Of a stretch of 64,000 nucleotides of DNA, positions 1 through 11,900 are shown piece after piece (position 1 is the first letter of the stretch; the number at the start of each line of letters is the position of its first letter). Both the position numbers and the translations under genes were made by a program. The notes beneath the pieces were generated by a model. It was not told the origin of the DNA. It made no database searches and was given only the letters and a program-made list of their open reading frames with translations. Origin of the DNA: Diphasiastrum complanatum (lineage: Eukaryota; Streptophyta; Lycopodiopsida; Lycopodiales; Lycopodiaceae); contig CM055105.1 in assembly GCA_029204225.1 (NCBI GenBank), positions 16,067,353-16,131,352 on the forward strand, given 5' to 3'.

Positions 1-954
1 AAAACGAATTTACTATAAATAGAATGGCTCGCATGGCCAAACTATCATTAAGGGGTATCAAATAAACATTAATTCCTAACAGTTTGGAGATCAAAGGATC
101 AAAACAACTATCTATGTTTATCTTTTAAGGATAAATCTTACATTTTTTTTTTCTTAACCAAAAGCAAAAGAACATACTAATATTTTTAGATCTTTGCCCT
201 TAAAATATCATGAAAATGTAAGATGATGTTTTCCCCCTCAAGCTCACAAACCAATGAAAAGAAGATGACATGATCACCATCATGCAAAAAATAGAGGCTG
301 TTCATTCCAAATGAACTTGAGAGTAGACGAGATCTCAAAAGTAGATAGGTCACCAAAGTGCCTTGCATACCACCTCTTGAATGTTTGCTTGAGTTTCTCG
401 AAACCTTTGTTAATAAGATCCCTCCATTCTCGATCACCACCAAGATTCATGACAAGATCTTCCTCTTCTTAGTCCACACCAAGATCCATCAAACATTTAT
501 CATGATTAGGACACTAAAGAATAGAAGTCATCTCGTTAAGGTTAGAAACAACATTTCTTTGCTCTCCCTAGGTGCATTCCTTACATTAGGTGTTGGATAT
601 GTTAATGATCCAACCGTTTTACATTTACAAGATGAACAACCTTAGGACTTGACTCTTATTTTTCACTCTTTTTTTCACTTGTTTCAATCTTTCCTCTTTT
701 TTTCACTTGTTTCAACCTTTCCTCTTTTTTCACTTGTTTCATTCTTTCCTCTCATGAGTTAATCCTTCAGCAATGATGAGATCTCTATAAGCAATAACAC
801 TCATCTTTTTTACAAAAACACACCTATTTCTCTTCATTTTTCCATCACAAACCACAAAACCACCTTTTGTAGTTGTCACATCCTCCTCAGATACATTCTC
901 TAGAAAAATGTGTACATAGCAACTATTAGCAAAGTCTTTCAAAAACTCTATACT
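1..954 (-). other. Degenerate retroelement interior (left part of older Copia-like element)
   Basis: The minus strand has short open stretches, for example 700-955 (EDVTTTKGGFVVCDGKMK) and 190-500. These continue, across the 955-3742 insertion, from the gag-bearing minus-strand debris at 3743-5154. I cannot assign the short proteins to a named domain. At 650-750 there is a T-rich stretch with three copies of TTTTTTCACTTGTTTCA. Read as the 3' side of an old element cut off by the window edge. Confidence 0.3.
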
Positions 955-1387
955 TGTAGGAAATCGAAGTGCCAAGATCCTTCTAACATTCAATCTCCAT
1001 ATACAAGAAGAAGAGGGAGAGGGTTAGGCGCCCTCAAGGAGAGAGAAAGTAGTAACAATGCTTGAAAGGGAATGAATTATAAATGAACAATGAGTACATA
1101 TAAATAGGCCTTCCAAGGGCCTAGACTCTTCCAAACTCTAAGTTCTAGAACCTTCCAAACCCACTACTAATTATAGGGCACTCCCAAAACTCAAGATAGG
1201 GTCCCTTAACATAATTAGACTTTACTTGAACCCACGAGTTACTACTAGACCAAAATTGGGTCCAACTTAACTAAAAGTGACTTAACATGGTCTAAATAAT
1301 AAACCTAACCCATGGTTACACAAGTCTCGACCTTTTGGGTCAAAGTGACCTATGGGAAACTAACATTATCATTTATTATTTCTAACA
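955..1387 (-). repeat. 3' LTR of the 955-3742 element
   Basis: The LTR has 433 bp and begins TGTTAGAAATAATAAATG on the minus strand. Compared with the other LTR it has 11 extra bases near this terminus and only scattered substitutions. A TATA-like TATTTATATG occurs on the minus strand near 1100. Confidence 0.85.
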
Positions 1388-1762
1388 CCCTCCTTAAATG
1401 ATAACGTAAAAACATAACATGACATGAAGTATGAAAAATTGCAACAAAATGCAAAGTGTTGCATGCTGCCCAAAACTCCATGTAGCCGAAAAAGAAAAGA
1501 TGTAGCTTGCTGTCCAAGCTTAATGTTGCCAAAAAAAACCATCACTTCCTCGTGAATCTTACTATCAATGATCTGCTCACCAACACTAGGTAAGACAACA
1601 CCGTCATCATTAGAAGTAAGCATCAAAACAAGAAAATTAACATAAGGTATTGATTTTGGTGAGGCATGTGTGTTTCCTCCAAGGTAAAAAGATGCTTTGT
1701 TATCCCGCAAAGACTCGGACAGCCAACAAGAGGCTGTAGCAAGCTGTCCAACAGCCACAAAA

Positions 1763-2488
1763 TCACCAACACTTTGCTGTCCAAAGTGTTCCAAATGTGG
1801 ACCTCGCTGTCCAAAAACTTTCCGGGGGCCATTCTCGATGCATAATAGGATGCTCACGATGTAACATAGGCTGAAAATGATCAATAAACCATGGTTGAAT
1901 ATGCTGTCCACCATCTTCAAGAAAAAAACCAGCAGCTTGCCACTTTGAACACCCAAAAAATCCAGCAACACGCCACTTTGAACCAATGTACTTATTGAGA
2001 TGATTTTTACCCCCTCCTCCATCAGTACAAAATGGCTTCAAAGAATCCTTGATTTCAGCCTTTTCCAAAACATTAACTTGAGAAGCTTGCTCATAAAGTT
2101 CTTCACTAATGCATCCATCAATTGCAACAAATGGCTCAAGAGAAGAAGAATGCTCTATCATACCAACATTCTGATGCAAACTTGTACTTGTAGAAAGACA
2201 ATGATCAAACTTTGCATGCCTTTGCTCTTCTACCTTCAAAGAGGATGAAGTAGAGAGGAGAAAGCATGATGATGAATCCTCTATTCGGTATATCTTTAAA
2301 AGTGTTTCCCAAGCACTTTTAGAGGTCTTGCAAAATCTCAAATGATATAAGATAGATCTTGTTATCGATAAAATCTTGATCATCACGTCGATGCCAAACC
2401 TCAGCTTGCAACTCCTTGAAAAATAGTTGATACCATCCAACATATCTTCGCCCGAACAAGTACGAATTGCTCCCAAATCTCTTGCCAT
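1763..2488 (-). pseudogene. Gag-like remnant inside the small LTR element
   Basis: A 241-codon minus-strand frame contains LRFCKTSKSAWETLLKIY, which resembles the (A/C)KTAKEAWD.L..IY signature of Copia gag (UBN2-type). Upstream and downstream parts drift into other frames and low-complexity Ser/Glu sequence. No zinc knuckle is visible. It is either a decayed gag or a captured gag fragment; the assignment rests on one motif. Confidence 0.4.
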
Positions 2489-3320
2489 AAGAACCAGCCA
2501 AGAAAATAAACTTTTTCAAACCCTAAATGTGCCTGAAAGACACAAAAACCAGCAAGTATCAAATCTGAAACACCGGAATGTGTCGAAATCACACATTAGA
2601 TGGATGTAGGAACTCGCCCTTCTACAAGCCTTGTGTGCTGAAAATTTCAGCCTAAAATTGCATCACAAACTCAAAAAACCAGCAAGCAAAGAATTAGGTT
2701 AGCCTCTAACAAAGCTTTTTCCGGAACCCTTCTTTCTTTCCAAAAAGTGTGAACAATACACACGGATAGGGCTGTTGCAAACACCCTACAAATGGTAGTA
2801 TGTTGTCCAATTTTCAGCCTCGGAATGTGATCGGATCATCACAAAAAATTAGCGCCTTCTTCCACACCTGGAAACAAGCAAAAAGAAGCGGATCTTCACT
2901 TTGTAAAATTAGCAAGGGTGCTGATTTTACAGCCAAATCAAAAGATAAAAATTGTTTGTAGATAGGCGCCCTCCTGCAAAGGAGCAAATCTGAAAAATAG
3001 GACAGCAGCGGACCAACGGAAGTAGGATAAACCTACACGGATGTGGGCGACCTAAAAGCAGCCCCGAAGAAGATAATTAATGGTGCCTTCCTGCAACCTG
3101 CAAAATCAGCAAACAACCAACTGATTTTTGGGCACCCAAAATCCCATTATCTCCTTTGATGTGTGGCGCCCTCTTGCAAAACGGAAAGTGTCAAAATTGA
3201 ACGGATCTTCACTCCAAAAAATCAGCAAAGGTGCTGAATTTTTATGATCCCTAAGTGAAGACGATCTCTTTTGGTAGGGCGCCCTAAATCAAGCATAGAA
3301 GATCCATGGCTCTGATACCA

Positions 3321-3742
3321 TGTAGGAAATCAAAGTGCCAAGATCCTTCTAACATTCAATCTCCATATACAAGAAGAAGAGGGAGAGGGTTAGGCACCCT
3401 CAAGGAGAGAGAAAGTAGTAGCAATGCTTGAAAGGGAATGAATTATAAATGAACAATGAGTACATATAAATAGGCCTTCCAAGAGCCTAGACTCTTCCAA
3501 ACTCTAAGTTCTAGAACCTTCCAAACCCACTACTAATTATAGGGCACTCCCAAAAGTCAAGATAGGGTCCCTTAACATAATTAGACTTTACTTGGACCCA
3601 CGAGTTACTACTAGACCAAGATTGGGTCCAACTTAACTAAAAGTGACTTAACATGGTCTAAATAATAAACCTAACCCATGGTTACACAAGTCTCGACCTT
3701 TTGGGTCAAAGTAACCTATGGGAAACTAACATTATCATAACA
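3321..3742 (-). repeat. 5' LTR of the 955-3742 element
   Basis: The LTR has 422 bp and on the minus strand begins TGTTATGATAATG. It ends directly at the PBS TGGTATCAGAGCC, which defines the orientation. Confidence 0.87.
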
Positions 3743-4279
3743 ATACTCATTCTCTTTCTAAAACATGAAACATGTGATATTTTGCCAACTAAGGCCTCTC
3801 TTAGCAACCTCTTCACAACACAACCAATATGGTATTCCATTGGTCCGGGCCATTACCACATATAATCCGGTCCCCGAGCAGCTCGTGGCCTTTGCCACTC
3901 GACTGTCCTAGTCTTGGATTATATGCAGAAATGGCCCTCCCAATGGTTATTACCTTTCTAGTAGCTCCCTTGTTAGAAATACATACTAAACATATATCCT
4001 CTTTAGTTTATTCCACTTTGTCACAACCAAATACACCCTCTTTGTCATAAGAACATATTAGAGATACATCCTCTCTAGTATCACAACACAATTGAGAACC
4101 TAGCATAGATCCATCCTTTCCTTTATGCAACCATATTAGAGATGGAATATAAGCCAAAACATTATAAACATACCTTGCTTGACAACTTGAGCTAAAACAA
4201 GATCAAACTAAGAGTTCAAAGAGGATTCTCGTTCATGATCATCCATATCTTAACTGTTTCTTTGAAACATAGAGACCAT
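3743..4279 (-). other. Degenerate retroelement interior
   Basis: I found no domain here. Position and orientation place it between the gag debris at 4280-5154 and the stretch left of the 955-3742 insertion, so I read it as part of the same old minus-strand element. Confidence 0.3.
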
Positions 4280-5154
4280 TTACCTTGCTTGTGTGTTGTC
4301 ACTTGTGCTTGAAATACACCCTCCAAAGTCACATTCATTCTTGCTTGCTGCAAGAACACCATCTTTGATCCCTCCAATGAAACTCATCCAACTTGGATCA
4401 CAAGAATCGACAGAAGATACAAGACTAGACATGTTACCTCCTCTCCTAAGCATATCTCCATCAAAACAAACCATCTTTGGGATCGCTATCGCGAACATCA
4501 TCAATGCTATTGCTTTGATTACCACAACCATTAGTTGTCTCTTTATGTCTCATAAAGCATTCACTTGTATGATGGACAAAATCACCACAATGCAAACATT
4601 GAGATTGAGATCTGTTCATGCTACCTACATGTGAGGAAGTAAATCCGTTCATATTACACAATGAACTTGGATCTTTCCTTGCTGCCCCTCCTGGCTCTGT
4701 TCTTTCCTTACTATGATGAAAAAGGCTTGTTCATTGTCCTTTGAGTTGATTGGTTGAAGCTTCCCCCTTGCTTGCGTGTTGGCATGTCCAAATCCTTGCT
4801 CACCAACTCACTATGCGATTCTTTCAAAGTAGGAATCTCTCCTTGACTCCTCAAGGTATTTCCCTTGATTTATAGAGTCCATGTAATGTGTACCAAGCCT
4901 CCTTTGCTGAACCCCTCCAACTCCATGATCAATTCACTAGCCATATTTATTTTGATGATGTGTAGAGTTAGTCTAGCTCTCTTGTCATACCTTACTCCTC
5001 TTTGCACTTGTTGAGGTCTCTCTCCATCATTAAGTACAATATCCATCAGATCCTGTATCACCAACAAAGATTCCATCCTAATCTTCCAAATAGTGAAATT
5101 AGAAGATATCAGTCTATGAGTTGATTCCAAGGTTGTGCTGCCATGAAGTGCCAT
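4280..5154 (-). pseudogene. Copia-type gag, frameshifted
   Basis: The N-terminal part (5154-4870) begins MALHGSTTLESTHRLISS and contains NFTIWKIRMESLL, the N-terminal pattern of Copia gag (DUF4219/UBN2). A second frame (4661-4461) carries a zinc knuckle CLHCGDFVHHTSEC (CX2CX4HX4C). A third frame (4531-4280) follows. At least two frameshifts and several stops separate the pieces, so no product is expected. A PBS-like site and LTR lie upstream on the same strand. Confidence 0.7.
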
Positions 5155-5524
5155 TTTGACTAGAATGTGAAATATCAGATCAAGCTTGATGAAATGAAGA
5201 TGACATGCATAAGCCCTAATCTTGTGCTTCCAAAATCTCTCTATATGTGTCAGAGTATGAATCCTTACCAGATGGAAACCAAACTTGGGTCTAACTTTTT
5301 ACTGATGAAAAATAGCTCAAATGCACTTATATGATTAGGGGAAATAGGGGATCATGCCTATATAAAGGCGGACTCCTCTATGACAATTTGACAAAACAAT
5401 GATGCCAAAAATTGTGAAGAAGGAACAAAAATTGTCTTTCTAGCTTCACCCCTTCGATCTTGTCTTCAGCCTTGCATAAAAATAGATAAATTATCCGAAT
5501 AAAATTGGAAGATCAATGACACAA

Positions 5525-6040
5525 GCTCTTATACCATATGAAAGTTCCAAACATCAAGGAAACCCTAAAAATGTCAAGACACAATGATCTTTGACCTTGA
5601 AACTTGTAAGACGCAAAACTAGCAAAGTAGCAATTTATTATGCATCATGATTTTGTCTTTTAGATACATAAAAATTCCAGATAGATTGAAAACCTGATTT
5701 TAGTACATGATAAAGATTTGCATCCATGATAGGAGATACATTTTTTTCATGTATGAAAGCTTGGCTAGAGAGAGAGAAGGAGATAGTCAATGTAGAGAGA
5801 GAAATACAAGCATTATAGACAATGTAGTGTGATTCCTTATCTCCAATTCGTCACCAAAAGTGATAGATACATAATGAATGAGGTTTAACCTATATATAGG
5901 CTTAGTAGGCTGCAAATGGAAGCTTCTAGAACTTAGGGTTGCATCTTGAATCATAGCTATCCATTACATCTATGGTCTAAATTCGTGATCTTTCTACCAT
6001 GAACAAGACGTTACCTTGTGCTGTTGGTTTCTTGCCTCAC
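5525..6040 (-). repeat. Probable 5' LTR and degenerate PBS of the old Copia-like element
   Basis: On the minus strand TGGTATAAGAGC (5525-5536) is one mismatch from the initiator-Met PBS. It follows a run ending GGAACTTTCA at 5539. The region contains a TATA-like TATATATAGG at about 5891. The outer edge of the LTR near 6040 is a guess, because no second copy is in the window. Confidence 0.45.
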
Positions 6041-8837
6041 AATTAATATCAAAAAGTAATACAATTGGTTAGCATTATCACACCTAAAGTAGCTTTTTGT
6101 TGGTTAGTAGCTTTCTTTCTTCTATTCTCAGATGTCACGATCTAATAAAGATTTGTACAATAGTCAAGTTAGATGACAATGGCTAACAAAAAACAAATGA
6201 ACAATGTGAGGTTGTGTTGCTCTATTTATGGAGACAAAAAAAGTTTGACAACGTAGATTTCTTCTCTTTATGTGAGCCATTGTCGAAATTTGTTGATAAT
6301 GATTGCTCTTGTGAACAATTGCCTTTTTGGTTGTTGTTTTCTCAAATACATGTAAATTTGACGGTTTATTTCCAATTGTCTTCACCACCTGCCTTAGTAG
6401 ACCTAGATTGAGGCTGCTGAATCCTTCCCCGCCGGATATGTGCTATTGAGGCTATTGCAAATATTCTAGCAACTAGGTGTTGTTCACGAATCAATGTGAG
6501 GTTAGCTTATGTGGCATTGTCTTTGTCAGATGAGTGGCACTGTCTTCGTCAGATGAGTGGCACTTATTTGCTGGTACATGACCTTAAACTTGGTGTGTCC
6601 TGTACAAGATTTGTAGGATATTGATATAATCATGACTAAATTGATTTGCCTTTCCAACAACAATTTTTGCATTGTTATTGAATTGTAACACCATTACTTA
6701 GAATTGACAAACAAATCAACTTGGCAATATGTTCGATCCAAACACATGAACCATGATCTTTGAATTGTCTATCTCAGACAACCCAAAAGGTTCTCAATCA
6801 GGCTTTCATTACAAATTTCTACTTGTATAAGATTTTTCTAAGAGTCGTATCACCTCTTAACTAATTTAACTTGTCCATGTAGTTACTTGTTGTAGCATGA
6901 ACATGCTACATTTCTACATTTATGTCTCCAGTTGGTGATTGTGATCTCCTAGTAGCTAAATTATGAACGTTGTGTGGGGTGTCCTTTCAATTTCGCATTG
7001 TATTTACAAAATATTTGTTGATACATCTCATCTAGGACAATATGTAGGCTCTTTCAATGATATTATTATAATGACAGTTCACCATGACGGGGTCATTATT
7101 TGTTCTCAAGTAACATTGTTGGTCCATTCATATAGCTTGGTAGATTTTAAGTATCAGCATTCGCCAATAGTCGTATCCAACAAAATCGTCGTTGCAATAC
7201 TCCAAAATCAGGTTAATGTTGATGCCGATTTTCATTGGCTTCCTTGTTCCATTTATGTAATTGTGTACAACAACAATGCATTCATTTGTTACATTTGTGT
7301 TGCAGTTTCTATCATCATCCCTTGTTGTGGCTCCAATGTGGCATTGATATCTCAATAGTCTTTTCATTATTTTGTACCGTATTGCTCCTTTTTGGTAACA
7401 ACAATGAGAGTGTTGACTTTTCAAGGAGCGATGCTATTATTTGACATTTAGACCTTAACGCTTTGGGCTCTCAGGACCTCTCTTACTATTCATTTATCAT
7501 AGACCACCATTCAAGCTACTATGAGGCCCTAATTAGTGACTTGCAAACCTAGTTCTAGTGGCCTCTAGACATTATAAACAGGCCTATAGGCCCTCATCAT
7601 GATTGGGTAAATGATTGGAGATTAAAGTGTCGTTTTAAGTTCCTTTAGTGCTTTCATTAGTTTATGAGTTATTTATTCATTTAGCCATTATGTTCAGCTT
7701 AGTTACATTTGAAGTTCTCTTTATGTTCTTATACTTTTTTGTTTAAACTTACAATCAATACCCTTATTAGAGCATGGGAGCACACAATATCGACAACAAA
7801 TGTTATTATAGATCAGTTTATTCAACCTGTCACAAGCTCTCTGCCATAACACACAACACATGCCTACTAGGGCTGATGTTTGACACAACAAATGACTTCT
7901 AGTCAAAGTTGCACAAAGTAGCGCATTGGCTATACTAACTTTAGCAGAAAAGTGGTAGTAAAAATAGTGCACCATTGAGTGTTACAAGCATTGATTCAAT
8001 TGATTTTTCCTCATTAAGGACATGTTCTTATCACAACTAAGATTCTGTTAGTGATTTTTCAACCTTTTGCAGGCATTTTGGTTGGGACTACCATTTTGGG
8101 TTTTTTTTTCTCATTATGTTTTTTTAAGTGTATTGTCTTTAAAAGGATGCTTTTGTCTTTGCCCATCATTACAACCTTAATATAAAATGTTTTGAATCTT
8201 ATCTTTCATGCAGATTTTGTCATCATGAGATATTTATGACTGAGCTCCATGTAGGTATAGACCCTCTTGGATGTAACTTTGTTGTCCTACATGTTTTGTC
8301 TGGCATAATAAAAGTTAAAGATTGGTCCATTTCACTTTCTTGCCTCCCTTTGTAAGTACCCTATCAGTAGGTAGGCTGTTTGTACAATATTTTTGTCACT
8401 ATGCTTGAAATGAGAGGATTATAGTTACATTCTTGTTAACTTTGAATTCTTCTAGCTTTGTTTACAAGCAACCTTTAGTTTCTCCTAACCATATGAGCGT
8501 TTGCAACTAGTTATCTCCATTTTCTAGGTTTGTTTGCTCATAAGTAGAACTATCAAACTTGCCTTAAGCTAAAAGAGGTACATGCAATTGTTGATGGTTG
8601 ATATTGGTTCATGGAGAATTTTTTTATATTTTGTTTGGATAATTGTTTTAAGGTGTGATAGTATAGTGTAAGAGAAGGCTATGCCTTGGTTATTTTCTTA
8701 AATTTGAAGTTTACCGCAACTCTAATGACATCCATTTTGAGTCAATTCACTAACCTACAGGTCCACTTGAAATGAACTTTTATATTTGAGGTTTATGTAA
8801 AGCTACTGATGCTGTGACAAATTTTTTTCGTCTTTAG
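6041..8837. other. Noncoding AT-rich stretch, no supported gene
   Basis: Several short open frames occur but lack recognisable domains, splice context or codon structure. A minus-strand stretch around 7128-7424 has LEYCNDDFVGY, faintly like the Copia RNase H motif GYCDADWAG; this is too weak to call. If the SDN gene begins in this window, its missing N-terminal exon should be here, but I could not find it. Confidence 0.4.
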
Positions 8838-8927
8838 ATGGTTAGGAGGAGAAGATTGTGGCAGGCGACAAAGAAAAATAATGAGCACTTGGAAGTTACT
8901 GATCCATGGGGTAAAACTCCTGAACAG
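8838..8927 (+). CDS. SDN exon a (N-terminal region ending in TPEQ)
   Basis: The exon has 30 codons, is preceded by a T-rich tract ending in TTTAG and followed by the donor CAG/GTTAGT. It encodes [12 protein letters not shown] and ends DPWGKTPEQ. In SDN proteins a (S/T)PEQ motif precedes the LVRLT..HPQY segment, and the next exon starts exactly there ([12 protein letters not shown]). The internal ATG could be a start, but an acceptor sits directly before it and the family has about 80-100 more residues upstream. I therefore read it as an internal exon. Confidence 0.75.
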
Positions 8928-11900
8928 GTTAGTGTTGTAGCATGCCATAAAATTTTTTTGTACAAGCAACTTGTTGAAGTTCAGGGACATGTGAATGCTA
9001 CAAGTTCAAGGATAAATTAGCACCTTATAAAGATGTGTGAAGCTATTTGTTGATGCATTGTTTGGTTCAGTGACAAAGCAACTATTGAGAAACTTATTGG
9101 ATAGTGATTGGCTATATCATTGTTACAAAGATGATGTACTTTGTTGTTTCAATATGTCATTTTTTGCAAGTTGTCACAAGCCTAAAACAATCAATCAATG
9201 AAAAAGTGTTTAGCATCATTGTTAGGTATATGACCTATAAGTTACAAAAAATAACAATACATGTCATTATTCTCCTCAAGTAGATTGAGGACAATTGTGT
9301 CCCAATGGGACTAATTTACATGAGCCTGAAACTTGACGTTTTAACCGTGTTTGAAATTCAAAGTTCTAAACTTTTTTTTGGGGGGCCTAAGGATCCAAGG
9401 CCAAAGATTCCCCATGTGAATGTTGGTGCCGTATCAAGCCCTCACATAAAAAGTAGTTGCAGGATTTGGGCCCTGATATTATCTCTATTACTTTTTCATT
9501 TCAAAAAAGTAACCCATTTTGAATGGATAATTTCAAGTGTACCTTCCCTTTCTTCAGATCTATTCTGAATCTTGTGAAGTCTATGGCGAAGTTTTTCCCC
9601 AGGATAAACTTAAGCTTTTTCCTATGGCCTTAACAGGCGCAGCACAAGATTGGAAAACCTCGGAAGTTTATGGAAGACCTTTTCCTACTTTTAAGTAAAA
9701 TTAAAATGGGAAAGCGGGAAATGGTTCGAGATTACATTGAACGGGTAAAACGCCTCAGATCTGAGTGCGAACTGGAGCTGATTAACGAAAATGCCATGAT
9801 TATGTGGTTTTTTTCAGGATTACCTAGAAGAATTAGACGTGAGCTGAAACGCCATATGAGTACGCAATCTTGCAAACTGCTATGGATGATGCAATTCGGG
9901 AGGAGGATGAAGATTCAGACGATGAGCCGAATATCAGTTTGTTGCCTTATACAGCAGGGCAGACCACTACGACATCCACCACTATTGCATCAACGAATGT
10001 CAACGCTACTGCAGAAAGGATGCTCAATGAGTTCGAGAAACTCGGGAAGAACCAGCAGAAACAGATGGAAAAGTTGCAGTCGCAATTTGATGAGAAGATC
10101 GAAGCATGGGAAGATTTCCATGGACGAGCCAACAAGGAGCCTGAGAAGTTTGCAAAGACTTTTCCTACCAGGGAAAATGGCTGGTGTTCTATTTGTACAG
10201 GAAATCACACAGTGAATGAGTGTTCTCAATTGAAAAAACGAATGGAAATCAGTATATGCCATTTGTGTAATTCGCCTGATCATGAGACTGCTTTTTAGCC
10301 ATGATTTTTTTTGTACGGAAATTTCGTCATTACCTCATGGAAACGCACTTTGCATTTTATACGGATCACCAGCCGTTACTTTACTTGGTAAACAAGACGT
10401 GTATTGCAAGACGGTTACTGTTATTGATTGAATTTGACTTTCGAATTGTGGTTCGTAAGGGGAAGCAACATTATCTAGCCGACCACGTTTCGCGAATCGA
10501 ATCCGCACCAGTTAATACTGAAGTGGATGATGAATTACCAGATGTTGCATTATTCTATGTAGAGGCAGTACCTGAGCGGGCAGCGGATATTGTTGAGTAT
10601 CTGATGCTAGGACAACCGAATGAGTCTTTGACAAAAGTACAGAAGAGGCAATTGATTCATAAGGCTCAACCTTATCAATTGATTGCAGGACAATTGTATC
10701 GTCGTGGATCATACGATATTCTACGTAGATGTGTTTTACCGCATGAAATATCAGATTTAATCACGTTTTCACATGATGGCATGGGCGGAGGACACTTCTC
10801 TACAAGTATTACTGTTCGCAAACTTTTGCAATCAGGTTGTTGGTGTCCTACGCTTCATAAGGACACAATAAATTATATTCAGACATGTGATGTTTGCCAG
10901 CGAGCACGACGGCCTACTGGATAGAACTATGAACCCTTACATCTGGTTTTATCGCAAGGACCATTTGAAAAATGGGGACTGGATTATGTTGGTCCTATTC
11001 ATCCTGCCGCATGAGGATCTCAGGCCCGTTACATTATCGTAGCAACTAATTATATGACCAAGTGGGTTGAAGCCAAAGCTGTCAAAGTTGCTGATGCGAA
11101 AATTACGGCCAAGTTTCTCTATGAAAATATTATCAGATTTGGATGTCCGATCGAGATTGTCAGTGACCGGGGTACACACTTTGTTAATCAAACGATAAAG
11201 TGTTTACTGGAAGATTTTTTTGTTATACACAGATTTAGCACTCCTGATTATACCAGAGGGAATGGCCAAGCTGAATCTTCCAATAAGATTCTCTGCACTA
11301 TTATGATGAAAACAGTTGAAGCGAGTCGATTTGATTGGGAACATAAACTGCATGCAACATTATGGGCATTCAGAACCGCTTACAAAAGTAGTACAAATCA
11401 AACACCCTTTCAACTAGTTTATGGTCAAGATGCTGTCATGCCGATTGAATTTTTAACACCATCTTTAGAGCGGTTAAATGATGATAAGTCTTTACAACTA
11501 CGTCATGAAGGGTTGCACAGATTGTGTGAAACAAGATTGATGGCAGTTCATGCGTTAGCAGCAGAGAAAGCCCGCCGTAAGGCATGGCACGATCGTCGAT
11601 TACACAAAAAGGATCTGGAAGCAGGAGATCTCGCACTGATGTACAAAACCAAGTTGATCAAGAGGAATTGAAGTTTACCGGTGAAGGCTTGTATAGAGTG
11701 AAGGAAATCCTGAACTATGGAGCAGTGATTCTTGAGCACTTGGACGGAAAACGGTTTGATACTCTTGTGAATGGCAGCCGATTACGCAAGTTTTGGCAGC
11801 TTGCTCCGCCAGTTCAGCAAGCATGATCCAAATGATTTTTATTTTTGATTGTTTTTCAATTTTTTTGTTTTCACTACTTAATTGTTAACTTCTTTTGGAA

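Larger units (their letters stand above)
955..3742 (-). mobile_element. Small non-autonomous LTR retrotransposon, Copia-like
   Basis: Two near-identical LTRs (955-1387 and 3321-3742) start and end TG...CA and are flanked by the identical 5-bp duplication ATACT (950-954 and 3743-3747). On the minus strand, TGGTATCAGAGCC (3308-3320), complementary to initiator-tRNA-Met, abuts the right LTR, and a purine tract AAGGAGGG abuts the left one. The interior is only about 1.9 kb and encodes no protease, integrase or RT that I can see. It has a gag-like stretch and short repeats of the type GGCGCCCT. Mobilisation would need proteins from a relative. The closest visible LTR relative is the Copia LTR at 15851-16299. 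Confidence 0.88.

Noticed and set aside
7128-7424. Minus-strand frame with LEYCNDDFVGY, faintly like Copia RNase H
   Set aside because: Only one short similarity and no neighbouring motif such as the TEAEY box; not enough to call.
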